From positions 1,984,001 to 2,048,000 of the forward strand of contig JARFJB010001594.1 of NCBI GenBank assembly GCA_036346205.1: 64,000 nucleotides of DNA, read 5' to 3'. The notes beneath the pieces are model-generated. The model saw only the letters and a list, made by a program, of their open reading frames with translations. It had not been told where the DNA came from and made no database searches. Origin of the DNA: Vesta saturnalis. Lineage: Eukaryota > Arthropoda > Insecta > Coleoptera > Lampyridae. The translations under genes and the position numbers were made by a program. Shown here piece after piece: positions 55,002 through 64,000 of this stretch. The first letter of the stretch is position 1. Every line of letters starts with the position of its first letter.

Positions 55002-56586
55002 CGAGCCCCGTCCCATCTCAATTGGCCTACCAATAATTTTTCTTTTTAAATGAAATTATGATAATTCACGGTAAATTTAATTTAAGTATTTATTTTTATT
55101 ATCATTTGTAACAACATTTTAAACAATTTAAAACATTTTATTACAACATTTAACTTTAAATTATTTTTTAATTGTTAAAAACAAGGAAAACATACAAAAT
55201 CCAAAAACCTTTACCACTGTGTGACGTTGCCTTTATTTGTAATTACGGCTTGAATTCTTTTGGGCATCGTACTTATTAAGTTTTGACACTCATCTTGAGT
55301 GAAAGTATCCCAAATATTTTGAAGTTTGTATTTTAATTCGACTACGTTTCTAGCTGGTTGTATTCGTAATCATTTTTTCATTGTGTGCCAAAGGGTTTCT
55401 ATTGGTGACAAGTCGGGACTGTTTGCCACCCACTCCAAAAGTGTTACATTATGATCAGAAAGTCATTTTAAAGATTTTCTTGATGTGTGGCAGGCCGCCC
55501 CGTGTTGTTGGAACACAAAATTATTATTATTCTGCAATAAATCTGTCATTGTTGGAAGTAACGATTTTCTTAAAATCTCTAAAAATTTATTGGTGTTTAC
55601 AGTTCCATCAATGAAGTGAAGTTTTCCAACACCTCTAGCAGACATTGAACCCCATACCATAACTGAAGCAGGAAATTTTACTTTCTTTTTTAAACAATCT
55701 GAATTGAAAGCTTCATTTTTCCGACGAATAACTCTGTTCGATTGTCCCCAACACAAACTTCAAACGAGACTCATCACTCCAATGGACACTATTCCATTCA
55801 TCACTCTCAATTAATGTGACTTTTAGCCCATTAACGTTTCTTGTTTTAATGTTAAGATGGCTTGCTAAAGAAAATTAGTAAAATTACAAAAAATTTTTTT
55901 GGAAAAAGTTGCAATAAAATTACCTTGTAAGTTTTAAAACTTAACTTAAGTGCTTCTCTATGGCACGTGGATCTTGAAACACTTCGCCCCACAGCATCGC
56001 TCCCAAGAACAGATAATTCACCATAGTTCGAACGCCTGTTTTTTCTAATAATCTTCTTCAATGCCCGTCTATCAGCATCTGATATTTTGGATTTCGACGC
56101 ATATCGAGGTTTTGTAGCTATTGTACCCGTTGCTTTATAAACTCGAATGATATTTCAGACAGTAAACTTTGATAAATTAACTAGTTCGCCAATTTCCGCG
56201 TTTGATTTTGCCTTTTTTAATAAATTGATAATAATTGAGCGAATTTTTTCATCAACAACCTTTCCACGCGTCATTTTTACTAATAGTAAAAAAAAACAAA
56301 CTTTCTTTTGTTGGACAAAGGCAAAGCCTACTTGATTATTTCAGATATTCAAAGATTCTTAGAAAATAATAAAATCGAGAAAAGCAAATAACTTTTTTTT
56401 TGTATAAAAATATGTTTTTAACAATTAAAAAATAATTTAAAGTAAAATGTTTTAAATTGTTTAAAATGTTACAAATGATAATAAAAATAAATACTTGAAT
56501 TAAATTTACCGTGAATTAGCATAATTTTATTTAAAAAGAAAAAATATTAAAATATTGGTGGGCCAATTGAGATGGGACGGGGCTCG
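55002..56586 (-). mobile_element. Tc1-like transposon with about 140-bp terminal inverted repeats
   Basis: Both ends start CGAGCCCCGTCCCATCTCAA inward and remain similar for about 140 bp (55002-55141; 56444-56586), flanked by the TA target. The length is 1,585 bp. It carries one transposase on -, antisense to moira. Confidence 0.95.
55215..56272 (-). pseudogene. Tc1 transposase (DD34E), second catalytic Asp changed to His
   Basis: Start MTRGKVVDEKIRSII, then the paired-type HTH (AEIGELVNLSKFTV), with a TGA at about 56156. A second HTH is in NYGELSVLGSDAVG. A candidate 58-nt intron has donor AAG|GTAATT and acceptor TTTTCTTTAG. Catalytic region: VHWSDESRLKF (first Asp), MVWGSMSARGVGKL, FVFQQHGAACHTS, where the family has QQDG. 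A stop follows (about 55465), then WVANSPDLSPIETLW with the Glu, 34 residues after the His. Ends QAVITNKGNV at about 55220. Confidence 0.9.
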
Positions 56587-56639
56587 TATACTTATTACAC
56601 ATTCTTATATTATAGTATATATTTAATATCGGTACTTAA

Positions 56640-57600
56640 TAACTAATCCGAGAGACTTGAGCCCGACTCATGACTTATATTCGCTTGTTCTTCAGTATTC
56701 CTGATGACGTTAGGCGTTTTCAGCATCCCCATCACTTCTTTATGAAATATCTTCCTTTTTTTCTTGACTTTTCTTTGGGTGGATGTAATGACGGGGTCTG
56801 ATCATACAAGCATCCAATTGAATTTGTACTAATTCTGGACGTTTTTCTTCAATGGAACTGTCGTAAGATTTTTGTAAGTGTTGTGAGTGACCTGAAGTAC
56901 GTCCTCAGACAGCTGGTCAACAGGTAGTGGCAGTGACTTTATGATGTCAGCTCCATGCATCAAAAGTTTTTGTACACTAACACTCATTTTGTACCAACTG
57001 TAAAGTGTGTACCCATCTCTGCTGTTTGGCGACAATATTCTTCAAATTTTTCCTCATCGATATAGTGCCCGGATTAAATGACTGAGAGGATGTTGGCGAA
57101 TCTTTCGATTAGCTCTTTATCTAGTCCATTAATTTCCAAAACTAATTCCAAATTACTGAAAAATTTCGTGACCGTGTTCCCATCATTTCTATTACCTCCA
57201 CCTTGTTTTAGTTGATCTACAACATAAAATACGGAAATGATTATACTTTTTTTGTCCTTCCCCTTTTCTTTGGGGGTATGACCTCTAGCTTGGTAATTTA
57301 TATGATATATGCAATAAATATTCATAGCACCTAAGACATGCGTGAAGCACAGGGATGCCAAATTTGGAAGTACTGGGATCACTAATTCTGCGCTTAATTT
57401 TTTCTAGGTCATTGATGTCCCTTGGAGTGACCTTACATACATTGCATGCTTGCGTAGATGAAGTATCTGTTAACATATTAACCGTCTTCCCATCTAACAT
57501 AGTACATACGAGAACATGTTGTAATGTCACACCTGTTACGTGTTTAATTGGAAAACGTTTCTTTTTGATAATTTGTTGAATTTACTTACTCAAAACAGCA
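56640..57600 (-). pseudogene. Transib/RAG1-like transposase relic (tentative)
   Basis: On - from 57600: HVLVCTMLDGKTVNMLTDTS followed by the zinc-site-like ACNVCKVTPRDINDL, ISDPSTSKFGIPVLHACLRC and EYLLHISYKL. After a frameshift come KQGGGNRNDGNTVTKFFSN and LDKELIERFANILSVI, stop. Then TLYSWYKMSVSVQKLLMHGA and LPLPVDQLSEDV with a candidate catalytic Glu, near 56885. This order (LTD.., CxxC, final SE motif after a V.K.LxHG helix) parallels Transib and RAG1. It rests on remembered family patterns only and could be another insect DDE family. Confidence 0.45.
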
Positions 57601-60600
57601 ATTTATTCTTAGGTTGACTGCTTCTAATTCACTATTTCGCAAATTTTTACGCATCTCTAGTTGCATTTAAATTAACGTATGTAACCTTTGTACACATCTC
57701 TGACTTAGTTAAAATAAGTCAAATTTAATACCTTCAGCGATATTTCTGGGATTTCGGATCATTTAATATAAAGCAGTTAAAAAGGAACCTGGGATCTATT
57801 AGGTCAAATAATACATATACATATAATAAATACATATTTTCTACACATTTTAACTTTTGGCAACAATGATTAAAAACAAATTTTCTCAAGTTGTTAAAAT
57901 TGATTTTAAGGTGCTGGCCAATTTTTCTTCCTTTTTAAGAACGCCCTTGATGGTGGATGTTGAGTTTCTAGAGAATCTTTCGTTTCTGCTTCTGGAAGCA
58001 TTATTTTTTTGGAAAATTCTCACTTAAAGTAATACTTGGTTAAGTAAAAGTATTACTAACGCTTTTAAAAGGCTGATATAATTGAAATTATTCATTCGTC
58101 TACATCTTCGGTTTTCGAATATAAAAGCATTCAATACTAATTCTTTACATATAAAGACACCTCAATCGAAATTACGTTGAATGTTCACTACCGGCTCGTT
58201 TGTCACCTGTAAGAGCATCTCCGTACTACCTACATTTCTAACGGCATTCCTTCTTAAATTTTCTACCCACATTTTACTGTTACGTTACATCCAAAGTACA
58301 TGATTATCACTGGAAAGCGTAAGAGCCTTGCTGACATCCATGACCATATACGTGAAGGCTGCTAGATCATTGGAATAGTACCCGATGGTTGTAAGATCAC
58401 ATAAGTAGTTTCGTCAGTAAATGTTTCGTCAGTAAAGGTCAGATCATTTCTTTATCACCTGGTTACACGATTGTGTTTTCAAATTTCGAATACACCTAGG
58501 AGGTTCTTAGTGAATTTCTATAACGAAAATAAATGTACTGATATTAATTTTGTAATCAAATAATTGACAATTGTTACCTCTTAATTAAATTTATGTATTC
58601 AATTAATATTCACTAATTCAGTTTTGAATATTTTTGCACTCAATCACAAGTAAAACTTTAATTTAATCATTAAAAGTGACTGGATAGGCCGCACCCAAAC
58701 AAGTTGTAGCTTCCATTTCAACATAGTTAATTCTAGCTTCTGTGGCTACATTCACCCAACAATTTAACTCCTGTTTTGATGGAAATGTACGATTATATGT
58801 ATTACCATGAACTATTGCAAAAGTTAAACATTTAATTTCATATGGATTTGTAATTTTGTCTCGTAATCTTTATGTGTTATGTACATTACTTTTTCCTGTG
58901 GACAAGGTTGTTCGGGCCAGTTTTATTTCTTCTAAATTTCTTGATTGCTTTAATTGTTATGGTAGTTATTTACTGTGGACCGAACAAGCTTTCCAATTAC
59001 TGTTATGTAATATAAAATCAGTAGTGTTTTACTGAAAAACAATTGGGGTTTTGCTGTATATTTTGTGAAGCGTAAGGCAAGCAAGTTAATTAATTACATA
59101 TTTTTTTGGTTTTACTAAACATCCCAATGGGATTATGTGTTAAATTGGCCAATTCAGGCTACGGCCAGAAAGATCTTACAGCGCCCTGAAGGGGCATATA
59201 ATAAGTTTATGTTATTATTATTTTTTCTAATTGAAATTTAAATTGAAATTGCCATGGGCACAAGCTGTGGCTCACGGCTTGCCATCGTGGGCTTTGGTGT
59301 TGAATGTTAATTTTTTTTTTATTCTCTTTTATTCTTTTGTCAGAACTATTGACAATAAAACTACTTTGTCGTGAGAATTGTTAACCCATTTCTATTTCTT
59401 CTTTTTTTTTGTGGGTAAATCCAATTTCAGGCTTTACAGGGTTTATTCTCCTTTCAGCACTGATTCAGTATTTCCTTATTAAAACCTGTGGCGCCTACGT
59501 ATATCCGGTTCCCATCTAACCATATCACCATCATTTAAGCTATACCTCCAAAACAATCACGCGTCCAAGTGTTCTGCGGTCTTCCGACCGTACGCCTGAG
59601 CTTAGTCGAGCCCATTCTTTTTTTTATGCCATATGATGGTTAGACACGTGACATACTTTTTCCCCCAAAACAACTTTTGTCGATTGTAGTTGTGCCATTT
59701 GAGTAAGCACATTGTCATACTCTTCTTTCATATTTATATCATTTTGTTTTTTTAATTTAAACAATCGGGCGACAGTATCTGATCGAAGACGTGCTCTTGT
59801 TTTTCCAGCACATTTTTTTTCCGTTTCGTGACGGTCTTTTTGTCAGCTCTTGGGCATCATGTTGTAACGGGCGTATTACTTGCGACTATTACTTTTGCTT
59901 GCATACACCTGGCTACAAAGAGTAATATTTGGGTTTCTTTTTCAAATTGTTGGAATTTCAAAATCATTGAGTAAAAATTTTATACTGTTTTTATGAAAAT
60001 GTGAAATGATTACCTTTCAATTTTAATTAAATGGTTTTAATTTATAAAGGTAACGTTCATTAACTAATATTTACTTTTATTGTTATCAGATTTCTGTTTG
60101 AGTAAATGAATTTTAATAATTGCTTAATAAATTCGTTTTTCCTTTTATCGGGACGCTCCAGCTAGGTCAATAATGTAATAAATGGTTATTGTTATCATTT
60201 ACCAACATTATCCTCAATCTGATGTTATTAATTACCTGTATTTTGTAATGTACTGGGCTTGCTTCCTTCAGTATTTACATATTCAGTGTTTGTATAAGCC
60301 TTTTAAGAATTGTAACGGTCAATAATAAAAATGAATCAAAAGTGATGCCCATTTAATTAAACCAAAATTCGAAATGCAGACTGTTTCATTTACAATATTA
60401 TATAAAAATTAATTCTAATTCTAAGTTAGTATTTCTTAATATATTTTCGTTCAGCATTGATATTTAAATATAAATTCAAAAAGGAATAAAACGCAACAAA
60501 GTTTCTTTTATTTACATTATAAATAAATCTTACTTGTTTATCACTTCGTTCGAGCTGTTGACGTAATAATTGCGTTTCAGGCTGACAATTTCAGGACTCG

Positions 60601-60760
60601 TATAGGTTGATGAAGTTCTATATCGCCGAGCTGGAGCCGCTCTCCTTTGTTCTCTCAATCGCTTCTTATACCTTTGTTATGGATGAATACGATTCTAATT
60701 TTCTTTCCCACAATTTAAATAATTGCTTGATATATTTACACTATCCAATTTTTACTTAAT
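57601..60760. other. Probable moira intron sequence, no gene recognised
   Basis: AT-rich. An ATG-less open stretch on - (about 58860-58670, YEIKCLTFAIVHGNTYNRTF and onward) looks protein-like but is unassigned. A short stretch on - near 59610-59540 (RRTVGRPQNTWTRD) resembles the last residues of a LINE reverse transcriptase. No SMARCC exon was found. Confidence 0.4.
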
Positions 60761-60762
60761 TT

Positions 60763-63700
60763 TTTTTTTATGATTGTGGACCTGAACAGGCTAAATAAGG
60801 CCTATCGTGCTAAAGCACTCAGGAACACTTAGGAGGATGGATAGAGGGATAATGAATTGCCAATAGATGCCTATGAACAGCTACCTTAAATTTTCTCATA
60901 TCATAAGTGAGATGAAAACAGGAACTAGGGAGATCATTCCAGAGTTTAGAAGCCGTGTAGAAAAATGTGGATTGCGCCCGTTTGGTACGACAAGTGGAGA
61001 TTTGTACTGCATACTGATGATGTGAATGAGCGAACCGAGCGTTTCTCGCAAAGATAGCCGGAGATGGTATCAAAGAATGTAATTCACCAGCACAATAGCC
61101 GTTGTAATAACGATAATACAAAGAAAGAACTGAAACCATCCTTCTATGCTCAAGGGACTGTATGTGAGAAGTTAAGGACTTGTCATTTATAAGCCTAATA
61201 GCTCTCTTTTGAATATGATCAACGATATCGAGGACGTATTGGGGAGCACTAACCCAGAGGTGAGAATTATATTCCAGATGAGGCCGAATTTGGGCCTTAT
61301 ACAACAGAAGGAGTTGTCGAGAGGTAAAGTACTGCTTAGATCTACAAAAAGCCTATTTTACGAGCAGCTGTTTTGGTAGCTGACAGAAGATGGTCAACCC
61401 ATGAGAGATTTGAAGATACAGTCATACCCAACAGAGTAATAGAGTCTGAAAACTTAAGAACTGAGCCATTCATACCATAACAGGAAATGATCGATCTTTT
61501 TTGGCGGACATAAGGCAACACTGAGTTTTGTTAGCATTAAATTTAACTAGATTATTGCTTCCCCATTCGAGAATACGTTGAATGTCTTTGTTGATTGAAT
61601 TTGCCATTTCAGCTTTAATTTCTTGATTTGACATAGAAGGTGGATTATCACTATGAGTAGACTGAGATGAACTACAGTGAAGAGTGCTATCGTCAGCAAA
61701 GCAATGGATGGGGTTAGTTGTTGAAGAAATAAGGTCGTTTATCTACAGCAGAAAAAGTGTAGGCGCTATAACGGATCCCTGTGGTACGCCCGCGTTAATG
61801 CTAACTTCTTTTGAAAAAAAGCCAACTACGACACGTATTCGTCTTTTATCAAGGAAACTAGAAACCCAGTTGATGACCGTATCATTTAACCCAAACGAGG
61901 TGAGTTTGGCAAGTAAACACTTATGCCAAACTTGGTCAAATGCCTTTGAGATATCTAAAGCGACTACAACTGTTTCACCGGACTGCTCTACTGTATTGTT
62001 CCAAACTTGGGTCACATATGAAAGAAGATCGCCTGTTGAACGACTTTGCCTAAACCCATATTGGTGATCACTAAGGAGTTTGTTAGTTTCAAGGAACGTG
62101 AGCAGTTGCTGATTGATGGCTTTTTCCATGATTTTAGACAAAATGGAAGTGATGGCAATTGGTCTGTAATTTGAGGGATCGGTCTTAGCACCTTTTTTGG
62201 GAATAGGTTGAACATTTGCCAACTTCCATGATGAAGGAATTCCCAGAAGATATAGAGATCGTATAGAGCTTAGATAGGACTGGTACTAGTTCGGGGGAAC
62301 ATTTCTTTAAGACAATAGCTGGGATACCGTCTGGGCCAGTCGCCTTATTGAGATCAAGCCTACTGATGATCGATTCCAAGAGCTTGTACCGAAAATGAAT
62401 TGGTTTCATAACGTATGAAGAAGAGTTGACTAGGGGCACATCTTTTCCAGAATCATTAAGACACGAGTTTGATGCAAACAAATCCACAAAAACGTTGGCT
62501 TTGTCTACAGAATCAGCAACTACCGATCCGTCAATAGATGTCAGGGGGGGAAATGAAGATGTTCGAAAGTTTTTACTAATGGCTTTTGCTAAAGACCAAA
62601 ATTTACGACTGCCTAAAGGAGATGTAGCTAGTTCATTGCATTTTCGTTGTTCGAACAACTTTTTAGTTTTAGTAATGACACTTTTGCAGATATTTCTAGC
62701 ACCAACGTATTCTACATGACTGTCAACCGATTTATTAGATTTCCATTTAATGTAACATTTATTTTTTAAAGATATTGCATCAGAACAAGCCTTATTGAAC
62801 CAGGGTTGGGAACGTGAATGACCTACACGGTACTGTTTTTTCGGAATGTATAACTCCATTCCCATGAGGATGACTTCAGATACTGAAAGAGCGATGTCCG
62901 AAGAAGAGGACGACTTAAAACAATATTCACGCCATGGAAAGGTTGCAAAGAAATCCCGCAAATCACTCCATCGAGCTGACTTAAAATACCACAAGGTTCT
63001 ATCGGTTTTGCGAACAACAGTGGAATTAGGTACAGTAGAAATGATTTTTATTAGACAATGGTCGGAAAGACCTAAAGGCGAAAGAACGGAAGTTTTATAA
63101 ACAAGAGGGTTTGATGTAAGAAAGAGATCTAGAAGATGTGGAGTATGGTTAGGGTTATCAGGGATTCTTGTGGGTTCAGAAATCATTTGTGTGAGATCAC
63201 ATGAAATAGCAAATGTTTCTGCACTATGACCAGCGGGATTTGTAGTAGATGAAAATTGAAGCCAACTAGAGTTATGAACATTGAAATCGCCTACAAATGA
63301 GATATCGCAAGATGGAAACTGAGACAGGAGATAGTCAACTTTCATACTAAGGTAATCGAAGAAGTCTTGAAAGTTGCTGTCATTAGGAGACCTATAAATG
63401 CAACAGTAGAATTTCACAAAATTAGGACCAGAATGTTTAAACCAAATCACGTCAAAATTTTTATTTTCTAAGGAAGAAACCCTCTTGCAAGCAATTCTGT
63501 CCTTGATGTACGCACATACGCCTCCTTTATATCGAAAGTTAGAGTGAAGATGGTATTGAGGAAATTGCAAGTCGGGTGACTCGGAGCTTTCAGAGGAGAC
63601 TTGTGTTTCAGATAGAAACAATATATCAGGTTGTAATTGTTCAAGATGTTGATGAATAGCATTAAGATTAGACCTGATACCGCGGATGTTGCAGTAGTGA

Positions 63701-64000
63701 ATCAGAAAGTTGATACTTTCGATGACCGAGGTCGCTTGGGCCCTGCCCTCCCGGACATCCGAGTGGGGCAGGATTTTACGTCCGGAATTTATAACCCTAG
63801 AAACCACAGCCACCTTATTTTTTAATTTGGGACTTTTAATCCGATAGGAAAACAGTGAGGGCGAGAAGGAAGAATAAGGATGAGAATAGATTAAGGATGA
63901 TGGAAAAGGTAACCGGCAGCCCTTACCGAGCTCAGAAAATCGGAGACCCAATATTAAGGAGCCCATGGTAAGGGTGGTGGTACCTCCCCGGCTGGCATGG
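60763..64000 (-). mobile_element. CR1-like LINE, runs off the window end
   Basis: The 3' end on - has ..GGTCCACAATCAT and an A-rich tail (60763-60772). The 3' UTR is about 45 bp. The 5' end lies beyond 64000, where the sequence is still open and GC-rich. It lies antisense to moira. Confidence 0.85.
60819..63966 (-). pseudogene. LINE ORF2: AP endonuclease and reverse transcriptase (CR1/jockey group)
   Basis: From 63966: endonuclease HYCNIRGIRSNLNAIHQHL, ILFLSETQ, YRSPNDSNF, ISFVGDFNVHNSSW and LGLSDHCLI, unbroken for 593 codons to 62185. Then LDLNKATGPDGIPAIVLKK and, after a frameshift near 62220, ANVQPIPKKGAKTDPSNYRP. ALDISKAFDQVWH is motif A, AGVPQGSVIAPTLF motif B and, after another frameshift, HCFADDSTLHCS (about 61710) motif C with both Asp residues. 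The C-terminus LLYKAQIRPHLEYNSHLW, HRRMVSVLSLYYRYYNGYC and LWNDLPSSCF is typical of CR1-like LINEs. The four or so frameshifts make it nearly intact but dead. Confidence 0.9.

Noticed and set aside
58930..59060. Gypsy-type reverse transcriptase trace (WTEQAFQLLL on +)
   Set aside because: Only a ten-residue resemblance without neighbouring motifs.

Overview
This window is animal nuclear DNA, most likely from an insect with a large, AT-rich, transposon-loaded genome. The evidence is spliced genes with GT-AG introns, an intron-containing tRNA-Tyr gene, long (TA)n and (GT)n arrays, and transposon families typical of arthropods (DD41D mariner-type, PIF/Harbinger with a MADF partner gene, hAT, MULE with FLYWCH, ISL2EU with a YqaJ nuclease, Penelope-like, BEL/Pao, jockey and CR1-like LINEs). 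I cannot fix the order or species.

Host genes are few. The clearest is the 5' part of moira (SWI/SNF core subunit, SMARCC/BAF155-BAF170 orthologue), four exons at 52479-53710 on the + strand. The rest of the gene is not found before the window ends, so the last 10 kb is probably its intron, filled with antisense transposons. Two standard tRNA genes (Tyr-GTA with a 19-nt intron, Lys-TTT) lie at 19.5-19.9 kb on the - strand. A third cloverleaf (anticodon AGC, but without the alanine G3:U70 pair) lies at 35.9 kb on +. One unidentified 131-nt exon candidate is at 20.1-20.2 kb on -.

Layout: 0-4.3 kb holds two degraded DD41D mariner-type transposases. 4.3-8.8 kb has no recognisable gene. 8.8-13.5 kb is a GT minisatellite, a dispersed repeat unit and a broken Harbinger element. 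13.6-18.7 kb is a nested stack: a MULE/FLYWCH transposase gene is cut by a 4-kb hAT element, which is itself cut by a tRNA-Ala-derived SINE. 21-27.4 kb has a Penelope-like terminal relic, a second GT/GC minisatellite that abuts a MADF fragment, a 415-bp higher-order tandem repeat and a second, better preserved Harbinger element. 27.9-32 kb holds a DNA-transposon fragment joined to a jockey-type gag and a BEL/Pao pol relic. 32.7-35.3 kb is an IS630/Tc1-like element with its third catalytic residue deleted. 37.7-40.3 kb is a pogo/Tigger-like element with defined ends, also with its catalytic core deleted. 41.6-47.8 kb holds another DD41D copy, a LINE reverse transcriptase, an ISL2EU element (DDE transposase plus YqaJ nuclease) and a jockey insertion with a 10-bp target duplication. 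48-52.2 kb is a large near-perfect palindrome made of two head-to-head Penelope-like elements, about 270 bp upstream of the moira start codon. 55-64 kb holds a Tc1 element, a tentative Transib/RAG1-like relic and a CR1-like LINE that runs off the end.

Almost every transposon ORF carries stops, frameshifts or deletions, so the window records successive invasions rather than a working pathway. The most interesting items are the Penelope palindrome next to the moira promoter, with hammerhead-like motifs at both tips; the triple nest; the repeated minisatellite + repeat + MADF arrangement; the core-deleted transposases; and the odd AGC tRNA.
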